In this document: positions 1 through 7,565 of the stretch, piece by piece
Position numbering within the stretch: the first letter of the stretch is position 1
Layout of the letters: each line of letters begins with the position of its first letter
NCBI RefSeq assembly: GCF_000158035.1
Contig: NZ_EQ973489.1
Coordinates: 8,694-72,693 of the forward strand
Direction: 5' to 3'
Length of the DNA stretch: 64,000 nt
Origin: Bacteroides cellulosilyticus DSM 14838
GTDB taxonomy: Bacteria > Bacteroidota > Bacteroidia > Bacteroidales > Bacteroidaceae
Notes under the pieces: model-generated
What the model saw: the letters and a program-made list of their open reading frames with translations, nothing else
The model's database searches: none
What the model was told of the DNA's origin: nothing
Made by a program: the position numbers and the translations under genes

Positions 1-31
1 CAAAGATAAGGGGTATTTTTTGAACGTGCAA
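1..31 (-). promoter_or_regulatory. Leftward Bacteroides-type promoter at window edge
   Basis: Read on the minus strand there is a TTG (29-31), a 20-base spacer and TATCTTTG (1-8). This fits the Bacteroides sigma-ABfr consensus of a -33 TTG/TTTG and a -7 TAnnTTTG. It would drive a gene to the left, outside the window, divergent from the capsule operon. The match is seen; activity is inferred. Confidence 0.4.
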
Positions 32-253
32 GATGTTTAATAAAAATATTTCTATTATTTCGAATTTTGTTACTTATATTACTAATAATCAATACGATAA
101 TACTAATGATATATATATTTAATATCCTTTCATTTTTATACCTTCAAACTTTATTTTAAAGGCATGATAATGTTGCCCATTAAACGAACGATTAAAAAAC
201 GCTTTTTTGAATTTAATATCTTCGTTTATAACGCATTAAGTTGAAATATCTAT

Positions 254-874
254 TTGCTACGGTTTGAAAGAGAATATGTCTCGTTCAAACCGCGAAGCGC
301 ACCCGAAACTATAGTAAAATCCTCGATTCTCTTTTTGCAAGTGATTGAAAATCAAAAACATTGGTTTGCTGCCCGCACTCGTGATAAGCAAGAGTTTGCT
401 GTCCGAAAATCCTTAGATAAGCTTAAGTCCGAAGAGAAGCTGGATCTTGACTATTATCTTCCCACGCGAATTGTGATATCACAGCTGAAGTATCGCCGTA
501 AACGTAGTGAGGTTCCTGTTATTCGAAATTTAATCTTCATCTGTGCTACTAAACAAACAGCTTGCGACATATCCAATGTTTATAATGTCCAGCTTTTCTA
601 CATGAAGGATCTATTTACTCATTCCATGTTGGTTGTTCCTGATAAGCAGATGGAAGACTTCATGTTTGTGATGGATTTGAATCCTGATGGGGTTAACTTT
701 GATAACGAACCTTTTGCTATTGGAGATAAAGTGAAAGTTGTCAAGGGGGATTTCAGTGGAATTGAAGGTGAGGTTGCTACGGAAGCTAATAAAACTTATG
801 TGGTTATCCGTATCAAGGGCGTTTTGGTCGCAAGCGTCAAAGTGCCCAAATCCTATCTAAAGTTTATAAAATAA
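254..874 (+). CDS. upxY: UpxY-family capsule transcription antiterminator
   Basis: This is a NusG-like antiterminator that lets RNA polymerase read through its own capsule operon. The N-terminal NusG-type domain contains WFAARTRDKQEFAVRK, and the C-terminal KOW-like segment contains GDKVKVVKGDFSGIEGEV. It is the first gene of the locus and is followed directly by upxZ, the usual order in Bacteroides capsule loci. The start is uncertain. The frame opens at a TTG (254), and a GTG at 341, just before the conserved Trp-Phe-Ala-Ala-Arg segment, is an alternative. No in-frame ATG precedes the conserved region. I did not find flanking inverted repeats of an invertible promoter in the 253 bases upstream, though such elements could lie further left. 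Confidence 0.88.
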   Translation: MLRFEREYVSFKPRSAPETIVKSSILFLQVIENQKHWFAARTRDKQEFAVRKSLDKLKSEEKLDLDYYLPTRIVISQLKYRRKRSEVPVIRNLIFICATKQTACDISNVYNVQLFYMKDLFTHSMLVVPDKQMEDFMFVMDLNPDGVNFDNEPFAIGDKVKVVKGDFSGIEGEVATEANKTYVVIRIKGVLVASVKVPKSYLKFIK

Positions 875-892
875 TATCATCTCAATTATAAA

Positions 893-1378
893 ATGAATTC
901 TTTACTTTCTCGTGCTGTTGAGCTTCAGCATGCCGCCCATACTTTAATGTATCTCGGCATGGATGGTGAGCCTCTTTATTCTGATGACTTTTGCCGTCAG
1001 AATAAAGATGTTCTCTTAAAATCCGATTCTCTTTTTGCTGCAAAAAGTTCCGATATTGAAGAAGAGGCCAACTTGTGTCTGGCTCTTTTGATGGGTTACA
1101 ATGCCACTATATACAATTATGGTGATAAGGAGCAGAAAAAGCAAGAGATTCTTGTACGTGCTTATGATGTTTTGGAACGGCTTCCGGACTCCTTGCTCAA
1201 AGTCAGGCTGTTGACCTATTGTTATGGTGAGACTTATGAAGAAGCTTTGTTGCAGTCTGCCCGTAAGATTGTGGATGGATGGGGGCAGGCTTCTCTTACA
1301 TCCGAACAGATTGAGGCTGTTGAAGAACTTCGTAATATAGAAGAGAATCCCTATCCATGGGAATATGTCGATGAGTAA
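893..1378 (+). CDS. upxZ: UpxZ-family antagonist of other UpxY antiterminators
   Basis: A 161-residue, mostly helical, acidic protein beginning MNSLLSRAVELQHAAHTLMY, the characteristic UpxZ N-terminus. In Bacteroides fragilis UpxZ proteins inhibit the UpxY proteins of other capsule loci, so that one polysaccharide predominates at a time. It lies 18 bases after upxY, starts with ATG and is second in the operon. Family assignment comes from sequence pattern and position. The specific UpxY targets cannot be read from the sequence. Confidence 0.88.
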   Translation: MNSLLSRAVELQHAAHTLMYLGMDGEPLYSDDFCRQNKDVLLKSDSLFAAKSSDIEEEANLCLALLMGYNATIYNYGDKEQKKQEILVRAYDVLERLPDSLLKVRLLTYCYGETYEEALLQSARKIVDGWGQASLTSEQIEAVEELRNIEENPYPWEYVDE

Positions 1379-1384
1379 AAAATA

Positions 1385-1465
1385 ACCGGGGATTTTGTTT
1401 GGAGCGTCTGGACTCTACGCATAAATATAAATCAATAAATCACCTCAGGCGTTCCCGTCCCCGGT
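1385..1465 (+). other. Possible stem-loop in the gap after upxZ
   Basis: An 8-base perfect inverted repeat (ACCGGGGA at 1385-1392, TCCCCGGT at 1458-1465) is separated by about 65 bases, in the 307-base gap between upxZ and the next gene. There is no U-tract, so it is not a simple intrinsic terminator. It could be part of an RNA structure where UpxY antitermination acts, but that is inference. Confidence 0.25.
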
Positions 1466-1521
1466 TTCTATTGCAATATAGGCTTGCTGTCAGAACTTTT
1501 GTCAGCGGATGATATATAATA

Positions 1522-1635
1522 ATGATGAACAAGTGTATGCGAATGAGTAAGAAGAATGGCATGAGAATTCTGTTTCTTTTTTGGCTTTTGATGATGTTCG
1601 GGCTGATTTATATGCTTTTCCTTTTACTTTTCTGA
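1522..1635 (+). CDS. Possible 37-residue membrane microprotein
   Basis: A short ATG-initiated frame lies in the gap between upxZ and the HAD gene. It encodes a basic start (MMNKCMRMSKKNGMR) followed by an uninterrupted hydrophobic stretch of about 22 residues ending at the stop. The topology suggests one membrane segment with a cytoplasmic basic N-terminus. I recognise no family and no clear ribosome binding site. It may be chance in an AT-rich spacer; only conservation in related capsule loci would make it convincing. Confidence 0.25.
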   Translation: MMNKCMRMSKKNGMRILFLFWLLMMFGLIYMLFLLLF

Positions 1636-1685
1636 CTTGTTGTCAAGTATACTTTGATATTTAATTTAACACAATCTGTTTTATT

Positions 1686-2117
1686 TTGGTTATAGCAGTA
1701 GATTTTGATGGTACCATAGTCGAGCATCGTTATCCCTCTATCGGTCGTGAGATTCCTTTCGCCATCGATACCCTAAAAAAACTGAGTTCCGAACGCCATA
1801 AGCTTATCCTCTGGAGTGTCCGTGAGGGTAAGCTTTTGGACGAGGCGGTTGCTTTTTGTCGTGAGCGTGGTCTTGAGTTTTATGCCGTCAACCGTGACTA
1901 TCCGGAAGAGGAGAAGAACTTGAATAACCATTTTTCCCGCAAGTTGAAAGCGGATGTATTTATTGACGATCGTAATCTTGGCGGTCTTCCCGACTGGGGA
2001 ATGATCTACGAGATGATTAACCGTAAACTTACCTATGAAGATCTCATACGCAAATATGAGTATGGTTCTGAACCGGAAAAACCGAAAAGTTTCTTTGCAC
2101 GCTTATTCGGGAAATAG
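1686..2117 (+). CDS. Small HAD-superfamily-like hydrolase
   Basis: A 143-residue protein with the HAD motif I near its start (AVDFDGTIVEHRYP, nucleophile Asp in DFDGT), a motif-II-like Ser in KLILWSVREG, and an acidic motif-IV-like segment (ADVFIDDRNLGG). There is no cap domain, so it resembles the short BT_0820-like hydrolases found in Bacteroides capsule loci. The substrate is unknown; a sugar phosphate is a reasonable guess. The frame opens with TTG at 1686 only two codons before the conserved Val-Ile-Ala-Val-Asp strand, so the start cannot be much further in. It sits between upxZ and the export genes. Confidence 0.8.
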   Translation: MVIAVDFDGTIVEHRYPSIGREIPFAIDTLKKLSSERHKLILWSVREGKLLDEAVAFCRERGLEFYAVNRDYPEEEKNLNNHFSRKLKADVFIDDRNLGGLPDWGMIYEMINRKLTYEDLIRKYEYGSEPEKPKSFFARLFGK

Positions 2118-2168
2118 AGACTTATTTTTATAACATCATTATTCTTGCTAAAAAAACAAGTAACAAAT

Positions 2169-2966
2169 ATGAAAATCAGAAAATTTCTCTTAGTATTGGC
2201 TATTCCTTTGGCACTGGCAGGCTGTACTTCTTATAAGAGTGTTCCTTACATGCAGAACCCTGAAGTTGTGAATAGTGGCAGTAATTCTCTTCCTCTTTAT
2301 GATGCTGAAATCATGCCGAAAGATTTGCTGAGTATCACCGTGAATACTACTGACCCTCAGGCTGCTGCTCCATTCAATTTGACAGTACAGACACCGTTGA
2401 ATGCTGCCTTGACCAATATCAATACTACTACGCAGCCCACTTTGCAGCAATATCTTGTGAATAATAAGGGTGAAATAGATTTTCCTGTCATTGGGCGTCT
2501 TCAAGTTGGTGGTTTGACTAAGAATCAGGCTGAAGACCTTATTCGGGAGAAGTTGCAACCTTATTTGAAAGAGAGTCCGATTGTGACCGTACGTATGGCT
2601 AATTACAAGATATCAGTTTTGGGTGAAGTTGCTCGTCCGGGAACGTTTACTGTTGGTAATGAAAAGGTAAATATTCTGGAAGCCCTTGCTATGGCCGGTG
2701 ATATGACTGTTTATGGTATTCGTGATAATGTGAAGCTAATTCGCGAGGATGCCACAGGAAAACGTGAGATAATCACTTTGAATCTGAATAATGCCGATTT
2801 GGTGCTTTCACCCTATTATTACTTGCGTCAGAACGATATCCTGTATGTCACTCCTAATAAGACGAAAGCCAAGAATTCAGATATTGGTAGTAGTACTACC
2901 CTTTGGTTCAGTGCTACTTCCATATTGGTATCCATTGCCAGTCTGATAGTTAATATCGTCCGGTAA
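2169..2966 (+). CDS. Wza-like polysaccharide export outer-membrane lipoprotein
   Basis: It forms the outer-membrane or periplasmic channel through which capsule leaves the cell. From the ATG at 2169 the product has a lipoprotein signal peptide (MKIRKFLLVLAIPLALAGC) with lipobox Leu-Ala-Gly-Cys. A poly-export domain follows (ILPKDLLSITV-type segment, here IMPKDLLSITVNTTDP), then a SLBB-like segment (ISVLGEVARPGTFTV) and a C-terminal hydrophobic helix. A longer frame from TTG at 2145 exists but would spoil the signal peptide. The tyrosine kinase follows 50 bases downstream, the usual Wza-Wzc pair. Confidence 0.92.
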   Translation: MKIRKFLLVLAIPLALAGCTSYKSVPYMQNPEVVNSGSNSLPLYDAEIMPKDLLSITVNTTDPQAAAPFNLTVQTPLNAALTNINTTTQPTLQQYLVNNKGEIDFPVIGRLQVGGLTKNQAEDLIREKLQPYLKESPIVTVRMANYKISVLGEVARPGTFTVGNEKVNILEALAMAGDMTVYGIRDNVKLIREDATGKREIITLNLNNADLVLSPYYYLRQNDILYVTPNKTKAKNSDIGSSTTLWFSATSILVSIASLIVNIVR

Positions 2967-3016
2967 TCAACCTTATTGTTATTTCAATCGTAAATTGTTA
3001 AATTGTAAATATTCCC

Positions 3017-5473
3017 ATGTTGCGAGACAACCAAAATTTAGATAGTGATCAATCAAAGAGTGACGAATCTATCAATCTGTATGCCATCTTCTTTAAATAC
3101 TTTGTCTATTGGCCCTGGTTTGTAGCCAGTGTGTTGATCTGTTTAGTAGGCTGCTATATTTATCTTCGTTATCAAGCTCCTGTTTATAATGTGAGTTCTT
3201 CTGTACTGATTAAAGAGAATGATAAGAGGGGCGGTAATTCGGTCAATAATCCTCTTGCTGCTATGCAAGACTTAGGTATGTTTTCCATGACTAACAATTT
3301 TGATAATGAGGTTGAAATTCTGAAATCTCGTACTTTGATAAAGAAAGTCGTGAATGATTTGGGACTTTATATTAATATTTCCGAGGAACGTACTTTCGGT
3401 TATAATACTCCTTTATATAAGAGTTCCCCTGTCAATGTCTACATGACTCCGGAAGAGGCTGAAAAACTAGAAGCGGGTATTAAGTTGCGAATGACTTATA
3501 CTAAGGATGGTGAATTATCTGTTAAAGGAGAGTATACTCTTGATGAAGTGGAGCAAGACTTTGAACATCGTTTTGATAAACTTCCTGCTGTCCTTCCTAC
3601 TCCTGTGGGAGTACTTAGTTTTACAGTGAATGAATTTATTGTGAATGATACTATTCAGTCTATAGAAGAAGATGTCTATTTGGCTGCTTATGTTGGTAGT
3701 CCTACAGTTATAGCAGAGAATTATGCAGAAAGCCTGAGCGTAGAACCTGCTTCTAAGACCACTACAATAGCCCTAATGAGTCTGCAAAGTACTGTTAAGC
3801 AGCGTGGAATTGATTTTATCAATCGACTTATAGCTTTCTATAATCAGGACACTAATGATGAAAAGAATGAAGTAGCTCAGAAAAGTGCAGAATTCATTGA
3901 GGAACGTATTGGTATCATTAATCGTGAGTTGGGAACAACTGAAAGTGAACTTGCTGATTTCAAACAACGTTCGGGTTTGACTGATTTGACGAGCGATGCC
4001 CAGCTTGCTTTACAGGAAAATTCCAAATACGAACAACAACGTACTGAAAATGCTACTCAAACTAGTTTAGTGACTTACCTACGTGATTACATCAATAATC
4101 CCAAGAATATTGATGAGGTAATTCCAGCTAATGTAGGGTTGCAGGATGCAAATCTAGCATCAATCATTGAACAATATAACACAATGTTGATTGAGCGCAA
4201 ACGTTTACTTCGTACGTCTTCAGAGAATAATCCTGCTGTGATTAATATGAACACAGGGATTGAGGCCATGCGTCATAATGTTCAGACTACTGTTAATAGT
4301 GTTTTGCGAGGTCTTCAGATAACTCGCGATGATATTGATCGTCAGGCTCGTAAATTTGAAGGTCGCATTAGTAATGCTCCTTTACAAGAGAAAGAGTTTA
4401 TGACCATCTCCCGCCAACAAGAAATTAAGGCAACTCTTTATATCATGCTTTTGCAGAAGCGTGAGGAGAATGCTATTACCCTTGCTGCTACCGCTAACAA
4501 CGGGCGTATCATTGAAGAACCGTTACCCAGTAAATATCCTGTATCACCTCGAAAAAAGATCTTTATGTTGGCTGCTTTAATATTGGGTTTAGGTATTCCT
4601 GTGGGGATTATTTTTCTAAATGATTTGTTGAAATATAAGATCGAAAATCGTGAAGATGTTGAAAGAATTACTGATGTTACAGTTTTGGGGGAAATTCCTT
4701 TAGGAGCCAAACCAGAAGAAGGAGCCATTGTAGTCCATGAGAATAGGAATGACATGATGGAAGAAACCTTCCGTGCTCTTCGTACTAACATGCTTTTCAT
4801 GCTGAGAAGTGATGAGAAAGTTATCCTTTTCAGTTCCAGCCAGCCAGGTGAAGGTAAGTCGTTTATTGCTGGTAATACCGCAGTCAGTCTTGCCTATATG
4901 GGTAAAAAAGTAATTATTGTTGGTATGGATATTCGTAAACCCGGTCTGAATAAAGTCTTTAATATGTCCCGTCGTGCGGAAGGTATCACTAATTATCTGA
5001 GTGATCCTAAGCATACAAACTTGCTTGAATTGATTCAACATAGTGATATCAGTCGTAATTTGGATATTCTTCCGGGGGGACTTATTCCTCCTAATCCAAC
5101 GGAACTGGTGGCGAGTGATGCTCTTGACAAAGCTATTGAACAGTTAAAAGAGTGTTATGACTATGTCATTTTGGATACTGCTCCTATTGGTTTGGTAACG
5201 GATACTGCCATTATTGGTCGTGTTGCTGATTTATGTGTTTACGTTTGTCGAGCTGATGTAACTCCAAAGGCTGCTTTTGGTTATATTAATACACTCCGTG
5301 ATGAGAAGAAATTTTCAAAGCTTGCTACTGTTATCAATAGTATTGATATGAGCAAGCGTAAGAATAGTTATGGCTATGGTTATGGCAAGAAATACGGCTA
5401 TGGCTACGGTAAAAAATATGGCTATGGCTATGGTTATGGCTATGGATACGAAACAGATGCTAAGAAGAAATAG
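3017..5473 (+). CDS. Wzc-like polysaccharide co-polymerase and tyrosine autokinase
   Basis: An 818-residue inner-membrane protein controlling chain length and export. It has an N-terminal Wzz domain with a first membrane helix near residues 30-55, a long coiled-coil periplasmic region, a second helix near 515-535, and a cytoplasmic BY-kinase domain. The kinase has Walker A at about 605-618 (SSSQPGEGKSF), Walker A' (IIVGMDIRKPG) and Walker B (YVILDTAPIG, about 716). The C-terminus is a tyrosine cluster of alternating Gly-Tyr with two Lys-Lys spacers, the expected site of autophosphorylation. All key motifs are intact. It follows the Wza-like gene and precedes a long non-coding stretch. Confidence 0.93.
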   Translation: MLRDNQNLDSDQSKSDESINLYAIFFKYFVYWPWFVASVLICLVGCYIYLRYQAPVYNVSSSVLIKENDKRGGNSVNNPLAAMQDLGMFSMTNNFDNEVEILKSRTLIKKVVNDLGLYINISEERTFGYNTPLYKSSPVNVYMTPEEAEKLEAGIKLRMTYTKDGELSVKGEYTLDEVEQDFEHRFDKLPAVLPTPVGVLSFTVNEFIVNDTIQSIEEDVYLAAYVGSPTVIAENYAESLSVEPASKTTTIALMSLQSTVKQRGIDFINRLIAFYNQDTNDEKNEVAQKSAEFIEERIGIINRELGTTESELADFKQRSGLTDLTSDAQLALQENSKYEQQRTENATQTSLVTYLRDYINNPKNIDEVIPANVGLQDANLASIIEQYNTMLIERKRLLRTSSENNPAVINMNTGIEAMRHNVQTTVNSVLRGLQITRDDIDRQARKFEGRISNAPLQEKEFMTISRQQEIKATLYIMLLQKREENAITLAATANNGRIIEEPLPSKYPVSPRKKIFMLAALILGLGIPVGIIFLNDLLKYKIENREDVERITDVTVLGEIPLGAKPEEGAIVVHENRNDMMEETFRALRTNMLFMLRSDEKVILFSSSQPGEGKSFIAGNTAVSLAYMGKKVIIVGMDIRKPGLNKVFNMSRRAEGITNYLSDPKHTNLLELIQHSDISRNLDILPGGLIPPNPTELVASDALDKAIEQLKECYDYVILDTAPIGLVTDTAIIGRVADLCVYVCRADVTPKAAFGYINTLRDEKKFSKLATVINSIDMSKRKNSYGYGYGKKYGYGYGKKYGYGYGYGYGYETDAKKK

Positions 5474-6018
5474 CTTAACGTTTAAGAGATAAAATGGACT
5501 TTTTTGTTTCTTGAATGTTGTGTATGATGATATGTGAGTGGAAGTAGTATGTGAACTGTATTTATACAGAATGTTTCTATTACTTGTTAGAAATGTTTTC
5601 GATATGATTTTAATAATATATCGTTGTTAATTAACAAATTGCTCTTCTAAGTTGTGTTCTTGTCTGCAAATCGTTAATTCTGCAATTTACTAATGTTGCG
5701 AATGTGTTTGTTAATGAATATTAGGCCGCTATACTATGTGGTAACTGATTCTTTATGTAATATAGCTAGCTTCTTTGGGATTGCTAATTCTACATATATC
5801 TTTTTTTATTTATAAGATGAATAGTATTTATGGAGTGGTAACTAATATTTATGTAAGCGTGGTTTGATATACTTGTAGTGTTCTTTATTGTCGATTTGCT
5901 TTTGGGTTGAATGGTACATTTTCCTTGTCTTTCTTTCTGTTTATAACATAATCTGTTTTCCTGATGTTTAGTAATATTATATAGATTATATGATAGGAAG
6001 GGGAATAAGAAATTTATA
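5474..6018 (+). other. 545-base AT-rich stretch with no gene seen
   Basis: Between the kinase and flippase genes there is no convincing reading frame on either strand. The sequence is AT-rich, with a small palindrome (CTGTA-TTTA-TACAG) near 5559-5572. It may hold a long leader for the sugar-specific part of the operon, or be a scar of past exchange of that part. I see no clear promoter or terminator in it. Confidence 0.5.
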
Positions 6019-6027
6019 TTGATAAAT

Positions 6028-7563
6028 ATGGATATATCATATAATAATAAACGTATTGCGAAAAATACATTACTTCTCTATTTTCGTATGCTCTTTACAA
6101 TGGGAGTTGCATTATATACATCTCGTATTGTACTTGCTACGCTAGGTGTAGAAGATTATGGTATATATAATGTTGTAGGTGGAGTCGTTGCCATGTTTGG
6201 ATTCTTGAACTCGGCTATGTCTAGTGTTACACAGCGATACTTAACATTTGAGCTTGAAAACGGAGATTTTGAAAGATTGCAGCGTATATTTTGTACAAGT
6301 ATCAATATTCATGTATTTATAGCTATTTGCATTTTTATACTAGGAGAAACTATTGGATTATGGTTTCTATACAACAAAATGGTAATCCCTGAATCTAGAA
6401 TGCAAGCTGCTATGTGGGTTTATCAAATGTCTATTTTGTCGACGATGATGCTGGTTGTAAGTGTACCTTATAACGCGGCTATTATTGCGCATGAGAAAAT
6501 GTCAGCATTCGCTTATATTTCTGTGTTTGAAGTTATATCAAAATTGTTAATAGTATATTTATTGGCAATTACTGTATGGGATAGATTAATAATTTATGCA
6601 ATACTTCTTTTTATTATTCAGTTACTGACTCGTATCGTTTATAGCAATTATTGCAATCACCATTTCAAGGAGACTAAATATCGCTTCATATTCGATAAAT
6701 CTCTATTTCAAGAGATGCTTGCTTTTGCGGGATGGAACTTATGTGGTAATATCGCTGGAATTCTTTCAACGCAAGGATTGAATATTTTGCTTAATATGTT
6801 CTTTGGCCCGGTAATAAATGCTGCTCGTGCAATTGCAGTACAGGTACAGAATGCAATACAAATGTTTTCAGCTAATTTTCAAATGGCATTAAATCCGCAG
6901 ATTACGAAGTCTTATGCTGTTAATGATATGCAGTATATGCATAGTTTGATATTCCGTAGTAGTAAGTATACATTTCTTCTATTATTCTTTTTGTCATTAC
7001 CTGTGATGATTAAAACACCCATGATTCTACATTTTTGGCTTAAAACGGTTCCTGACTATACTGTATCATTCTTACGCTTGATGCTTTGTGTTACGATACT
7101 TGATTGTATGGCTAACCCATTGATGATTTCAGCAGCTGCTACAGGCAGAGTGCGTCGGTATCAATCCATAGTAGGTGGAATTTTGCTTTCAATTGTTCCT
7201 TTATCGTATTTAGTCTTAAAATCAGGTGGGGATCCTATTTCCGTTTTTTTTGTTCATCTCTGTATTTGTATATGTGCATTTGTTGTACGTTTGTTTATTG
7301 TAAAACCAATGATCAAGCTATCTTTGAGTAACTATTCCCGAGAGGTCTTGCTCCGTATGTTTTATGTTGTATTATTGTCTGTGCCTCTGCCTCTATTGAT
7401 CAATTATTACCTATCCGATAATTTTGGGGCTTTATTCCTAATTTGTGTTGTATGTGTATTGATGACAATATTATCGACTTATTTCGTAGGTCTTAATTCG
7501 GTAGAACGAGAATTTGTTGCTTGTAAATTACTTCAATTCAAAGAAAAGATTTTTAAATATTAA
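6028..7563 (+). CDS. wzx: Wzx-like polysaccharide flippase
   Basis: A 511-residue polytopic membrane protein of the MOP/PST transporter superfamily that flips lipid-linked repeat units across the inner membrane. About 12-14 hydrophobic segments can be seen. The N-terminus (NKRIAKNTLLLYFRMLFTMG, then LGVEDYGIYNVVGG) is typical of Bacteroides capsule flippases. The ATG at 6028 is preferred over an upstream in-frame TTG at 6019. It opens the serotype-specific part of the locus after the long gap, and base composition becomes more AT-rich from here, as usual for exchanged capsule genes. Confidence 0.92.
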   Translation: MDISYNNKRIAKNTLLLYFRMLFTMGVALYTSRIVLATLGVEDYGIYNVVGGVVAMFGFLNSAMSSVTQRYLTFELENGDFERLQRIFCTSINIHVFIAICIFILGETIGLWFLYNKMVIPESRMQAAMWVYQMSILSTMMLVVSVPYNAAIIAHEKMSAFAYISVFEVISKLLIVYLLAITVWDRLIIYAILLFIIQLLTRIVYSNYCNHHFKETKYRFIFDKSLFQEMLAFAGWNLCGNIAGILSTQGLNILLNMFFGPVINAARAIAVQVQNAIQMFSANFQMALNPQITKSYAVNDMQYMHSLIFRSSKYTFLLLFFLSLPVMIKTPMILHFWLKTVPDYTVSFLRLMLCVTILDCMANPLMISAAATGRVRRYQSIVGGILLSIVPLSYLVLKSGGDPISVFFVHLCICICAFVVRLFIVKPMIKLSLSNYSREVLLRMFYVVLLSVPLPLLINYYLSDNFGALFLICVVCVLMTILSTYFVGLNSVEREFVACKLLQFKEKIFKY

Positions 7564-7565
7564 CA

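Noticed and set aside
1-253. Search for an invertible capsule promoter flanked by inverted repeats
   Set aside because: Only a short AAACGAA/TTCGTTT pair (about 181-188 and 226-233) was found, far too short and close for the invertible elements known in Bacteroides. Such an element could still lie left of the window.
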